Assembly (NCBI GenBank): GCA_030431775.1
Contig: JAUIHW010000003.1
Location: 1-64,000, forward strand
Direction: 5' to 3'
From: Gammaproteobacteria bacterium
Lineage (GTDB): Bacteria; Pseudomonadota; Gammaproteobacteria; Pseudomonadales; JAUIET01
DNA length: 64,000 bases
Position 1 is the stretch's first letter. Every line of letters starts with the position of its first letter. The translations under genes were made by a program, and so were the position numbers. Shown here piece after piece: positions 27,574 to 38,000 of this stretch. The notes beneath the pieces were generated by a model. The model was given only the letters and a program-made list of their open reading frames with translations. It did not search any database and was not told the origin of the DNA.

Positions 27574-28923
27574 ATGCGTTCACCATTTATCGCACTTTTT
27601 TTCATTCTCAGCATTGGCTCAGCAACGGCCAGTGCCGGCGATGTCTGGCTGGTGCCTCTGGACGGCGCCGTTGGGCCCGCCAGCGTTGACCTCGTGATCC
27701 GGGCCATTGAAGACGCCGATGCCGAGAATGCAGCCGCCCTGATCATTCGTATGGACACGCCTGGGGGACTGGATAAATCCATGCGCGACCTGGTAAAGGT
27801 TATCCTGTCCGCCGACGTACCAATTATTACTTATGTCTCTCCTGATGGCGCCAGGGCAGCCAGTGCAGGCACTTACATCGCCTATGCCAGCCATATTGCA
27901 GCCATGGCGCCTGCGTCCAACATAGGGTCATCCACTCCAGTCAGCATTGCACCGCAATCTCCGGCCAGCCCTCGACCAACCCCACCCTCACCAACACGCC
28001 CAGCCGACAGTGAGCCGGCAGAACCCGGCCCGATAGCCGGAGACGCGATGACCAACAAGGTGGTCAACGATGCGGCAGCCTATCTGCAAAGCCTTGCCGA
28101 GTTACGCGGTAGAAATGTTGAATGGGCGGAAAAAACTGTGCGCCAGGGCGCCAACCTGCGCGCCAGCGAAGCGCTGGAACAAAATGTGGTGGATTTAATC
28201 GCGACCGATCTTGACGACTTGCTGCAACAGCTCGATGGCCGCGAGGTCCAGTTGCATGGGCAAGTGGTCACCCTGCAAACCGGCGGCGCCCAGATTGTGC
28301 GAGTTCAGGTCGACTGGCGGCACGAATTTCTGTCCATAATCGCCGACCCGAGTATTGCCTACGGGCTGTTGATCATTGGTATTTATGGATTAATTCTCGA
28401 ATTCTATAACCCTGGCCTGTTCTTCCCAGCGGTGATCGGTGTGATCTGCCTGCTGCTTGGCACCTATGGCTTACAAATGTTGCCAATCAATTACGTGGGC
28501 ATTGCGCTGATCATTATCGGTATCGGAATGATGGTTGCAGAGGTGGTTACGCCCACCCTTGGTGTGCTCGGTATCGGAGGTGTAGTAGCCTTTGTGTTCG
28601 GCTCGGTTATGCTGATCGACAGTGACCTGCCTGGCTACCAGGTACCCATGGCAATGATTGCGGCGTTTGCTCTCACCTCGGCCGCACTGTCATTCTTTGT
28701 CGTTGGCGCTGCCTTTCGAGCGCGCAAGCAACAGGTGGTTACCGGTAAAGAAGCCATGTTGGGCGCACAGGTAGTGGCACTGGAAGGGTTTAGTGGCCAC
28801 GGCCGCGTGCGCGCCTTTGGTGAAGTTTGGCAGGCACAAAGCGACCAGCCACTGACTAAAGACCAGACCGCCATCGTTACGGCTATTGATGGCTTAACTT
28901 TGATCGTTACCCCGGAGAAGTAA
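27574..28923 (+). CDS. NfeD-type membrane-bound serine protease (ClpP-like)
   Basis: A 449-residue protein with a signal peptide (cleavage near residue 21), a ClpP-like protease domain, several C-terminal transmembrane segments (about 265–380) and a terminal OB-fold NfeD domain. The catalytic Ser97 lies in RAASAGT and Lys162 in AMTNKVVND, consistent with the Ser–Lys dyad known for archaeal homologues. A proline/serine-rich insert at about 127–155 separates them. Partner of the slipin gene that follows after one base: NfeD proteases cleave the C-terminus of such stomatin-like proteins, a known functional pair in membrane quality control. Confidence 0.9.
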   Translation: MRSPFIALFFILSIGSATASAGDVWLVPLDGAVGPASVDLVIRAIEDADAENAAALIIRMDTPGGLDKSMRDLVKVILSADVPIITYVSPDGARAASAGTYIAYASHIAAMAPASNIGSSTPVSIAPQSPASPRPTPPSPTRPADSEPAEPGPIAGDAMTNKVVNDAAAYLQSLAELRGRNVEWAEKTVRQGANLRASEALEQNVVDLIATDLDDLLQQLDGREVQLHGQVVTLQTGGAQIVRVQVDWRHEFLSIIADPSIAYGLLIIGIYGLILEFYNPGLFFPAVIGVICLLLGTYGLQMLPINYVGIALIIIGIGMMVAEVVTPTLGVLGIGGVVAFVFGSVMLIDSDLPGYQVPMAMIAAFALTSAALSFFVVGAAFRARKQQVVTGKEAMLGAQVVALEGFSGHGRVRAFGEVWQAQSDQPLTKDQTAIVTAIDGLTLIVTPEK

Positions 28924-28924
28924 G

Positions 28925-29686
28925 ATGGAAATGTTCCCGATCATGCTGGCGGCAATTGTCATTGCCATTCTGTTCAGCGCTTTCAAGATCCTGCGTGAGT
29001 ACGAGCGCGCAGTGGTGTTTCTGCTGGGCCGTTTTTATAAAGTGAAAGGGCCGGGCCTGATCATCATCATCCCCGGGCTACAGAAAATGGAGCGGGTTGA
29101 TCTGCGAACGCTGGTACTGGATATTCCAACCCAGGACCTGATCACTTTTGATAATGTGTCAGTTAAGGTAAATGCTGTACTGTATTTTCGCGTAGTCGAC
29201 TCCAAGAACGCCATTATCAACGTTGAAAACTATATGGAGGCCACCGGCCAGCTGGCACAAACCACCTTACGATCGGTGCTGGGCCGCCATGAACTGGATG
29301 AACTGCTCAGTGAACGCGAACGCTTGAATAACGACATTCAGGATGTGCTGGATACTCAAACGGATCAATGGGGTATTAAAGTATCGAATGTGGAAATCAA
29401 GCATGTCGACATTGACGAAAGTATGATTCGGGCAATAGCCAAGCAGGCGGAGGCCGAGCGTGAACGGCGGGCGAAGGTTATTCATGCCGATGGCGAACAG
29501 CAAGCCGCGCAAAAGTTAGTAGAAGCCGCCGAGGAACTCTCGGCACAGAGCGGCTCGATGCAACTGCGCTATCTGCAAACCCTGACCGAAATTGCCAGCG
29601 AAAAAAACTCCACCATCGTGTTTCCACTGCCACTGTCCATGTTGGATGGCTTTGAAAAGCTGCTGGAAAAAAACCGCAGCGAGTAA
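28925..29686 (+). CDS. Slipin/stomatin-like SPFH (Band 7) protein
   Basis: A 253-residue membrane protein with one N-terminal hydrophobic hairpin ([20 protein letters not shown]) and the SPFH domain ([52 protein letters not shown]), then a coiled-coil rich in Ala and Glu ([19 protein letters not shown]). It should assemble into membrane-organising oligomers. It is one base downstream of its NfeD protease partner, the standard arrangement. The next gene, an aminotransferase, starts six bases later. Confidence 0.94.
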   Translation: MEMFPIMLAAIVIAILFSAFKILREYERAVVFLLGRFYKVKGPGLIIIIPGLQKMERVDLRTLVLDIPTQDLITFDNVSVKVNAVLYFRVVDSKNAIINVENYMEATGQLAQTTLRSVLGRHELDELLSERERLNNDIQDVLDTQTDQWGIKVSNVEIKHVDIDESMIRAIAKQAEAERERRAKVIHADGEQQAAQKLVEAAEELSAQSGSMQLRYLQTLTEIASEKNSTIVFPLPLSMLDGFEKLLEKNRSE

Positions 29687-29692
29687 ATACAT

Positions 29693-31090
29693 ATGAGTAA
29701 ATCGTTTCCGGGCCCCAAAACAAAGGCGGTGCTGGAGCGCGGCATACCACTGTTTCGCAACGGGCTGCGCTATGCCGAGGAATCGGCGAAGGCTTCACGC
29801 CGCGGCTATCGCAGTGTTCGGCAAATTGTCGTTGACCGTGCTGAAGGTGATTTCATCTGGGACATGGACGGCAAGCGTTACATTGATTTTCAAAATGGCT
29901 GGGCCACCAACCCGGTTGGCAATGCCCACCCAGAGGTAATTGCGGCCGTACACGAAGCGCAGAAACGCTTCGGTTTTCATTACGACCACCCCTTGCGCTA
30001 CGACCTGGCCGAAAAATTGGCGGAGATTATGCCCGGCCGGGCCCTGCCGCGCTTCAACTATGAAGTATCCGGAACAGAGGCCGCGGAAGCCGCCATTCAT
30101 CTGGCACTGACCTACACCCAGCGCCGCTATATAGTGACCTTCAGTTCCTGCTTTCACGGCGAGAGCATCGGGACCAAGTTAGCCAGTGGCTACACCAGTG
30201 ACAGCAATCGCTATCTGGAGGCGTGGACCGGCGGAGTCATTAAAGCACCTTACCCCTACAGCGCTGACATTCCGGCCGGCATGAGTGAATCTCAGTACGT
30301 CGACTACTGCCTGTGGTACCTCGACAACCATATCCCGAAGTGTATTACTCCCAAAGACAATATTGCCGCCGTGCTCATTGAACCAGGTCTGGCGGAAGGC
30401 GGAAACTGGATACCGTCCACTGAGTTTCTGCGCGGTATACGGCGTTTGTGCGACAACAATGGCTGGCTGATGATCGCCGATGAAGTACTGACCGGCATGG
30501 GGCGCACTGGCGCTATGTGGGCAGTAGACCACTATGAAGTGATTCCCGACATCCTGGTGGTAGGCAAGAATTTGTCGGGCGGCATTGAGCCATGCGCCGG
30601 CATCGCGGCGAAAGACGAGATTCTTGGAGATAATCTGGACTTTTCCTCCGGCTCCACGTTCGCGGGTACCCCCGCCGGTTGCGCCGCGGGCTTAAAGACG
30701 CTGGAGTTGTATGAGCGCTACGACTTGGTGAACCAGGCCAAGCGCCTGGGCGAGCTTGCCAAGGAAATCATACAAGCCTGGGAAGAGTTCGGCATTGTCC
30801 AGCAGGTGCGCTGCAATGGCCTGCTGATGGGTGTCGGATTCAAGAGCCCGAATCCGGACGAAGAAAACTGGTGGTACGCGCGCTCGGTTCGTGGCCGAAT
30901 GCTGGAAAATGGCGTGTGGGCCATCAGCGACCATGAAGACACCATCCGCATGTACCCGGCGCTGAACATGGACGAACAAACCCTGCGTGACGGCCTTGAG
31001 ATAATGCGCGAGGCAATAGAATACGTTGACACTCACGGACAGTTGGAGGGTGATAGTCCGGCATGGCCGACTGGCGTGGCTGGGTTTTGA
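29693..31090 (+). CDS. Class III PLP-dependent aminotransferase
   Basis: A 465-residue class III (omega-) aminotransferase. Features: FIWDMDGKRYIDFQNGWAT, the phosphate-binding VSGTEAAEAAIHLA, AAVLIEPGLAEGG, the aspartate in ADEVLTGMGRTG and the PLP lysine in VVGKNLSGG. The class covers GABA, taurine, beta-alanine and glutamate-1-semialdehyde enzymes; the sequence fits none of the named ones well enough to choose. Its position directly after the NfeD–slipin pair suggests cotranscription, which is an odd association for a metabolic enzyme. Confidence 0.9.
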   Translation: MSKSFPGPKTKAVLERGIPLFRNGLRYAEESAKASRRGYRSVRQIVVDRAEGDFIWDMDGKRYIDFQNGWATNPVGNAHPEVIAAVHEAQKRFGFHYDHPLRYDLAEKLAEIMPGRALPRFNYEVSGTEAAEAAIHLALTYTQRRYIVTFSSCFHGESIGTKLASGYTSDSNRYLEAWTGGVIKAPYPYSADIPAGMSESQYVDYCLWYLDNHIPKCITPKDNIAAVLIEPGLAEGGNWIPSTEFLRGIRRLCDNNGWLMIADEVLTGMGRTGAMWAVDHYEVIPDILVVGKNLSGGIEPCAGIAAKDEILGDNLDFSSGSTFAGTPAGCAAGLKTLELYERYDLVNQAKRLGELAKEIIQAWEEFGIVQQVRCNGLLMGVGFKSPNPDEENWWYARSVRGRMLENGVWAISDHEDTIRMYPALNMDEQTLRDGLEIMREAIEYVDTHGQLEGDSPAWPTGVAGF

Positions 31091-31221
31091 ACCGCTTTGC
31101 GTTACACAATAATGCGATAATTGCTCAACCTTGTTGGGCTCAACAGCGGCTTGCCGTTCAACCCTCAGTGCCAAACCAGAGAATTCAATATCTTTTTTAG
31201 AGTATCTACGCCGCGTGAAAT

Positions 31222-32685
31222 ATGATGAATAGCAGACTATATGGAACCACTTTTGCAATCGCTTTATTCGCACTAGCTGCTGGCGCCTGTGCGACAGAAG
31301 CACCATCCACGTCAGCCCCGGAAGCCGGCTTTGAAAACGCCCTGCAGGCACGCTTGCAGCTGCAACCCAATTTGAATAAGGCAAAGAACGTCATTCTGTT
31401 TATCGGCGACGGCATGGGACTCAGTACGGTAACGGCCGCCCGGATTTTTACCGGGCAGAGTGCGGGCCAGCAGGGAGAAGAGCATGTATTACCGTTTGAG
31501 TACTTTCCCAATGTGGCACTTGTGAAAACCTACAACACCAACCAGCAGGTATCGGATTCGGCCGGCACCGCAACCGCAATGCACAGCGGCATCAAGACCC
31601 GCGCCGGCGTGATTGCCATTGGTCCAGAGGTAGAACGGCAGGACTGCAAAGCCAGCCTGGCGAAGCAACTTCCAAGCCTGGCCGACCTGGCCGAAGAACG
31701 AGGCCTGGCCACAGGCCTGGTCAGCACCGCCCGGGTTACCCATGCAACCCCGGCCACTCTGTACGCGCACTCCCCGGAACGTAACTGGGAAAATGACTCA
31801 CAGCTACCGCCGCAGGCCGTTGCTGATGGCTGCCGGGATATTGCCCGACAACTGGTTGATTACACTGTAGGGGATGGTATCGACGTCATACTGGGAGGCG
31901 GGCGACGCGAGTTTGTCGGTACGGCTTTGGGTGGCAAACGCAAACAGGCCTCGGCGGATCTGATTAAGGACTGGCTTAAACAATCCCCGCAGAGACATTT
32001 CGTAACCAATAATGAAGAATTGCAAGCCTTGCCGGCACACGGCCAGGTGATCGGCCTGTTTGCCGACTCACACATGTCCTACATACTGGAGCGCAATGAA
32101 GACAGCGGCGAACCAAGCCTGCCTGACATGACCCGCAAGGCGATCGAGCTGTTAAGCCAGAATGATGAAGGTTTCTTTCTAATGGTTGAAGGCGGTCGGA
32201 TCGATCATGGCCATCATCAGGGGCAAGCGGGTCTTGCATTGCGTGAAGCTCAGGATTTTGCGCAAGCGGTGCAGACCGCTTTGGCATCGACCAACACCAG
32301 TGAAACGCTGATCGTAGTCACAGCTGACCACTCTCATGTGTTTACCATTGCCGGCTACCCAACCCGAGGCAACCCCATACTGGGCCTGGTGGTAAGCAAT
32401 GATGACGCCGGCAACGCTATGACCGAGCCGGCCAAAGCCCGTGACGGCCTTCCTTACACCACACTGGGCTATCACAATGGGCCCGGAGCAATGCTGAAAC
32501 GTGAAGGCACGCCTACCCATGGTCCGCAGGCCGTGCAACTTGCAGCCATTCCCACTTGGGCGGAAACTCACGCGGGTGAAGATGTACCGCTGTACGCTAA
32601 CGGCCCGCGAGCGCACATGTTTGGCGGCGTTATCGATCAGGAATTGATTTTTCATTTGATTAAACATGCCTACGGGTGGAACTAA
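31222..32685 (+). CDS. Alkaline phosphatase, PhoA family, exported
   Basis: A 487-residue alkaline phosphatase. Metal and active-site residues are visible: Asp63 in FIGDGMG, the phosphorylated Ser113 in SDSAGTATAM, VEGGRIDHGHH and TADHSHVFT for the zinc and magnesium ligands. The N-terminus is a signal sequence with a possible lipobox cysteine at residue 23 (LAAGAC). It would release phosphate from monoesters in the periplasm. No clear Pho box was found in the 131-base gap upstream. Together with the PhoD-type gene near the left edge, the window encodes two unrelated phosphatases. Confidence 0.93.
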   Translation: MMNSRLYGTTFAIALFALAAGACATEAPSTSAPEAGFENALQARLQLQPNLNKAKNVILFIGDGMGLSTVTAARIFTGQSAGQQGEEHVLPFEYFPNVALVKTYNTNQQVSDSAGTATAMHSGIKTRAGVIAIGPEVERQDCKASLAKQLPSLADLAEERGLATGLVSTARVTHATPATLYAHSPERNWENDSQLPPQAVADGCRDIARQLVDYTVGDGIDVILGGGRREFVGTALGGKRKQASADLIKDWLKQSPQRHFVTNNEELQALPAHGQVIGLFADSHMSYILERNEDSGEPSLPDMTRKAIELLSQNDEGFFLMVEGGRIDHGHHQGQAGLALREAQDFAQAVQTALASTNTSETLIVVTADHSHVFTIAGYPTRGNPILGLVVSNDDAGNAMTEPAKARDGLPYTTLGYHNGPGAMLKREGTPTHGPQAVQLAAIPTWAETHAGEDVPLYANGPRAHMFGGVIDQELIFHLIKHAYGWN

Positions 32686-32796
32686 ATCCCTGGCACAGCC
32701 TTACCGAGCACAGCAAACGCGCAATAATTTTTGCGTCTGATATTGAGATACTTCAAACTATGCGATTGTTTGCCAGCAATCGATGAGAAGCGCATC

Positions 32797-33930
32797 TTGA
32801 ACATACAAACTACGGCAGGTGGAATTACCCTGCAGCTTGCCGACCATCCTCAAGCGATTCCGTTTTCCTGGCGCTGGCTAAGAGACCACGGAGAGGATGA
32901 AGCCAGCCAGGACCCGGTCACTTTGCAACGCAGAGTGGACAGTTTTGCCATCGACCCGAAAATGCCGGGTCAAATACAACAAACTTCCGCTGGTCTGCAC
33001 ATCACCTGGCCCGACGGTGCTGTCTCAGAACTGAGCCATGCGCTGCTGGAGTCGGTTGCCAACGATTATCTAAGCAAAGCAACGCCGCTGGCGCCACAGG
33101 CTTTCTCCGTTGCAGACGACACTGTGCTCTGGCCGGACCCTGCCGACAGCAGCGTAAAGCCTTCCGAGCCTTTGCTGGCCAGCTTTCTCAGTGATGATGC
33201 AGAATTTGCCAAGGGTATTGAGATTCTCAGCCGCTATGGCTACCTGGTACTGCGCGGTGATCAAGCCGAAGCGCAGCTTGCACAGCAATTTGCCGACCGC
33301 ATCGGTTACGTCAGACAGACTATTTTCGGTGGCATGTGGGATCTTGCGGCCGGCTTAACTGAACACGCCGATTCGGCGTATACAACAATCTATCTTGGCC
33401 CACACACAGACGCGACTTACAGTCACGATGCGCCTGGACTGCAGTTTTTCCTGTGCCTGCAGCGGGCTGATCGCGGCGGCGAAAGCCTGCTGGTAGACGG
33501 TTTTGCCATCGCCCGAGATCTGGCAGACAGCGACCCCGATGCTTATGCAACGCTGTGCTCGGTCATTGTGCCTGGCCGCTATATTGAGCCCGGGGTGCAT
33601 CTACTCGCTCATCGACCGGTGTTTAGAAATAATCATCGCGGCGTACTCACCCAGGTCAGCTATAACAACTACGACCGTGCCCCATTTTTGCTGGAACCCA
33701 AGCAGGAAGCGTGTTTTTACCAAGCTTATGGCCGTTTTGCTGAGCTGGCCAATGACCCGGCTCGCCGCCTGGAGGTTGACCTGAGGCCAGGCGACCTACT
33801 GGTTTTTGATAACTGGCGCAGCCTACACGGACGCAACGAATTCTCGGGGCCTCGCCATTACGTGGGTGCCTACCTCAATCACGAAGACCTGGAAAGCAAA
33901 CGCAGAGTACTGCTGTGTGGCAAAGGGTAA
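32797..33930 (+). CDS. Gamma-butyrobetaine hydroxylase-like Fe(II)/2-oxoglutarate dioxygenase
   Basis: A 377-residue TauD/TfdA-superfamily dioxygenase with the two-domain plan of gamma-butyrobetaine and trimethyllysine hydroxylases. Iron ligands: His203 and Asp205 in GPHTDATYSHD and His344 in RSLHGRNEF; the 2-oxoglutarate arginine should be in SGPRHYVG. The N-terminal domain keeps WRWLRDHG, but the zinc-binding cysteines that follow LRDN in characterised enzymes are absent (here LRDHGEDEAS). The open frame begins with TTG at 32731; I prefer the TTG at 32797, where AGAAG lies six bases upstream. The substrate is therefore uncertain and need not be a betaine. Confidence 0.82.
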   Translation: MNIQTTAGGITLQLADHPQAIPFSWRWLRDHGEDEASQDPVTLQRRVDSFAIDPKMPGQIQQTSAGLHITWPDGAVSELSHALLESVANDYLSKATPLAPQAFSVADDTVLWPDPADSSVKPSEPLLASFLSDDAEFAKGIEILSRYGYLVLRGDQAEAQLAQQFADRIGYVRQTIFGGMWDLAAGLTEHADSAYTTIYLGPHTDATYSHDAPGLQFFLCLQRADRGGESLLVDGFAIARDLADSDPDAYATLCSVIVPGRYIEPGVHLLAHRPVFRNNHRGVLTQVSYNNYDRAPFLLEPKQEACFYQAYGRFAELANDPARRLEVDLRPGDLLVFDNWRSLHGRNEFSGPRHYVGAYLNHEDLESKRRVLLCGKG

Positions 33931-33972
33931 GCACCGGTGAATGCGCGCTGCTATGACGGGTAATGTCAATCT

Positions 33973-34878
33973 GTGAGCACATTTAATCCAGCGGCTCTTA
34001 TTGGTCCATTAAGACTGCCCTTTTTGGCGCTGGTTCCGGTCGTAGTACTTTTGGGATGGGCCTGCGCCGCTTACAGTAACGCCCCACTCGCGAGCCTGGA
34101 CATCAGCCTGGTATTGGTCGCCGCGCTAGCCGCACACATCGCAGTCAATACGCTGAACGAATACGAGGATTTTCGCAGCGGTTTGGATGCATTAACCCAG
34201 CGAACACCCTTCAGTGGCGGCAGTGGAGCCTTACAGGCATACCCGGACAAAGCGCACTACGCCCTGCTTAGCTGTATCACCAGCATCACCGTGCTATTGG
34301 GTATTGGTGTCTACCTCTGGGTGTCGCGTGGTGCGGCTATTCTCCCCATTGGTATCGCCGGCCTGTTAATCATTATTGCGTACACCCGCTGGCTCACCCG
34401 TTCCCCACTACTCTGCCTGCTCGCTCCCGGGCTTGGTTTTGGCCCGCTTATGGTGCTGGGTTGTTATTGGGTATTGACCGGAGAGTACGCAGTACTGCCA
34501 CTGCTTGCGTCCCTGCCCGTTCTGTTTCTGTGCAGCAACCTGCTGCTGATCAACCAGTTTCCAGACCAGGAAGCGGATCGGCTAAGCGGCCGTAGACATC
34601 TATTGATTCGCTATGGATCACAAACCGGAATCTGGGTTTCAGGCCTGTTAATGGCCGCCGCTATGGCTGTTGTGCCGCTCTACGTCGTCAGCGGGCAACT
34701 GCCAAGCAGTGTGTTACTGAGCCTGCTGACCGCGCCGCTGGCATGGTGGGTATGGATTGGGCTGCGCAAGCACCATGCCCACATACAACACTTGCAACCG
34801 GTAATGGCCGCCAACGTTTTATTGACACTTCTCGTACCGATACTGCTCGCAACAGGACTGCTGCTGGCGAAATCCTGA
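33973..34878 (+). CDS. UbiA-family prenyltransferase (MenA-like)
   Basis: A 301-residue polytopic membrane protein with about eight or nine hydrophobic segments and both Asp-rich motifs of the UbiA superfamily: NTLNEYEDFRSGLD at about 59–72 and NQFPDQEADRLSGR at about 194–207. These bind Mg-diphosphate of a prenyl donor. The first motif and overall layout are nearest 1,4-dihydroxy-2-naphthoate prenyltransferase (MenA), but no other menaquinone genes are here. The start is a GTG at 33973, 42 bases after the dioxygenase, so the two may be cotranscribed. Confidence 0.83.
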   Translation: MSTFNPAALIGPLRLPFLALVPVVVLLGWACAAYSNAPLASLDISLVLVAALAAHIAVNTLNEYEDFRSGLDALTQRTPFSGGSGALQAYPDKAHYALLSCITSITVLLGIGVYLWVSRGAAILPIGIAGLLIIIAYTRWLTRSPLLCLLAPGLGFGPLMVLGCYWVLTGEYAVLPLLASLPVLFLCSNLLLINQFPDQEADRLSGRRHLLIRYGSQTGIWVSGLLMAAAMAVVPLYVVSGQLPSSVLLSLLTAPLAWWVWIGLRKHHAHIQHLQPVMAANVLLTLLVPILLATGLLLAKS

Positions 34879-35006
34879 CGCTTTTTCGTTCAGGTGACTT
34901 CAGCTAAAGCCAATCGGTATTCAGCCGTTACAAATATTGATAAAAAGTTTCGACGCTGACAGGGAAAGCCAGCATTAATACCCGGGTTCATATCAATAAA
35001 TTTCTG

Positions 35007-38000
35007 TTGTCCGGGCTTTTGTCCATAAGCTTGGCTATGCAGGCATTCGCTTTGCACGACAGCGTGGATAGCAGTATTCATTGGACGCCGGAACAACAGC
35101 AGTTTCTGCAGCAGCATGACACCATCGTGGTCGGTGGTGAGATGGATTGGCCCCCACTGGACTACGTGGAGAATGGCGTCTACAAGGGTGTTGCGAGAGA
35201 TTATCTGGAAGAAATCGCCCGGCTGACCGGACTGGACCTGAAAATCGTCACTGGCCACAGCTGGCCTGAACTCATGGCCATGCTAAGCCGTGGCGAACTC
35301 GACATGCTGCCAATGATGTATTGGAGTGAGCAACGCGCCAAGGCCTTTCTGCTAAGCCGGCCCTATCTTTCGGTCAGACATTATGTATTTTCCCGTAACG
35401 GCAATAATCAGCTAGAAAGCCTGCGTGACCTCCACGGCAAGACCATTGCCATTCCCAAAGGCTACGCACCGATCGAGATTCTGCAAACTGAGCACCCGGA
35501 AATAAATCTGCAGGAAGTGAACTCAGAGCTGGACGCTATCGACAGAGTGATGACTGGGCACGCCGACGCAGTACTGATTAACACGGCCGGCTTCGCCTAT
35601 TACAGCCAAAAACACAATATCCTGGGTCTTGAACCAGCGTTTCCGGTTCAGTTTGCTATTAGCGATTTACACATGGCCGTGCGCAAAGAACTGCCATTGC
35701 TGCGCGAGGTTGTGCAGCGAGCTCTGGACAGCATAGACAATGAGCAAGCAGTTGGCATCATGCGTCGCTGGACAGGCAGCGAGATCATGGCGCGCACACT
35801 GCTGACCAGGGACGCCGAGATCACGCAGGCAGAGCGTGAATTCCTGGAATCAAAAGCATCGTTGACAGCGTGCCTGAACCCCAAGCTAATGCCTCTCGAA
35901 GCATTGCAGCAAGGTGTGCCGAAAGGCATTACCTCGGATTATCTGGCGATCCTTTCGCGAAATTTGCAAGTACCCATCAACGTGCATCCGGTGTCGTCAT
36001 GGCCTGCCGCTGAAACAGCGCTACTCAGTGGTCAATGCGATTTGGCGACGCTGGCGCCGAATCATTCCAAAGAATCTAGAGCAATACGCCTGTCTCCGCC
36101 GTATCTCACAGAGAAGTTAGCGTTGATCACCCGGCGAAGTGAGCGCTTTTTTGCCAGGCTTTCCGAGCTTCCCCCGGAGACGATTGGTCTGGAAAATGGC
36201 TACATTGACCGGAAGACATTGGGGAAGGAACTTCCATTCCTCGAATTCCAGGAACTGGAAAATACGGACCAGGGTTTACAGAAAATACGGAATGGGGAGA
36301 TTTTTGGGTTGCTGACTTATTTACCGGTCGCCAGCTATGTGCTGCAAAAAAACAACGCTGGAAGCCTCAAAATCAGCGGCAGCCTCAGCCGTTCCGCGAA
36401 TGAATTCAGTATCGCCACGCGAAGTAGCGATGTTGCCCTAACGAGTGCCATTGAGAAAGTACTCGCTGCCATACCGCAATCGAAAAAGCATGACATCCAC
36501 AACAAGTGGATTGCGGTTACTATTCACCGGGAAACCGACTACTCCATCGTACTTCAGATCGCCATCGCGCTGTTGATCATTCTATCGATCGTACAATGGC
36601 GTTACAGCGAATTGCGTCGGCACAGAGAAACCATCGAAGCCAAGAACACCGAGCTGCAACAGATCAATCGGCAGTTGGCAGAGCAAACAGATGCAGCCTG
36701 GAAGATGGCCTACCAGGATCAGCTCACTGGCTTGGCAAATCGCGCCAAGTTGATGCTGGAACTGGACAAGGCGATCAAGCTGGCGGATCGGAACAAGGAA
36801 CAGATCGCCGTTTTATTCCTGGACCTTGACCGCTTCAAGTACGTGAACGACACACTGGGCCATCACATCGGTGATCAGCTACTGTGCGAGGTGGCAAGCC
36901 GTATACAGGAACTGTTGCGCACCACAGACACACTCTGCCGCATGGGCGGAGACGAGTTTATAGTGCTTTTGCAGTCTTTCAGCGAGTACTATGTTCCGCA
37001 GCGGGTTGCTCAACGAATCATTACTCGCCTAACAGAACCCTACCTGATTGATACCCTGGAAATAGCGGTTGGCGCAAGCATCGGGATAGCCTTATACCCC
37101 GACGACACCTTGGATGGTAATACCCTGCTCAAATACGCAGACAGCGCCATGTATTCGGCTAAGGAGGACGATGGCAGCAGTATTCGCTACTACCACACAG
37201 ACCTCTCGCAGCGATCGGCGCGCCGAATGACCATCGAGAATGCGCTGCGCAATAGCGATATTAACAGCAGCTTCGTCTTGGTATTCCAACCCATTGTTGA
37301 TCTGCGTGCAGCCAGAGTAATCAAGGCAGAAGCTTTGATCCGATGGCATCACCCGGAATTGGGCACCATCCCCCCCGATGAGTTTATCGGCATAGCCGAA
37401 GAAATCGGGCTGATTCCGGAAATCGGTGATTGGGTATTCCGGCAAAGTTGCCGCGCATACCAGTTTTTTGCACAACAAGGTTGCGCGATCGAATCGGTCG
37501 CCGTAAATGTATCCGGGCGTCAGTTTTTGAAAGGTAACATAGCGGAACGTTTCACCAGCATTCTCAGGCAGGAGCATTTGAGTGCACGGCATATAGAAAT
37601 TGAAATCACCGAAGGCTATATGCTGGAACAAACCAGCGAGGTCAACCTGAGGCAGCTTCGCGAAGCCGGCTTCACTGTTTGTGTTGATGACTTTGGCACC
37701 GGTTATTCGTCACTCAGCTATATAAAGCGTCTGCCACTGGACGTTATCAAGATTGACCGCAGCTTTGTGCAGAACCTGCCACATGACAATGAAGATATTG
37801 CCATCTCACAGGCCATTCTATCGCTGTGCCATTCGCTGGGCTACCAGGCCGTCGCTGAAGGCATCGAGAGCCAGGAGCAGTTGGAGTTTCTGGCCACTCG
37901 ACGTTGCGAGTATGCACAAGGGTATTATTTCAGTCCTGCGGTCAATGCCGAGGAATTTCCAGCGACCTGCAGAAGCGTGAACCGTAAGCTCGCCCATTAT

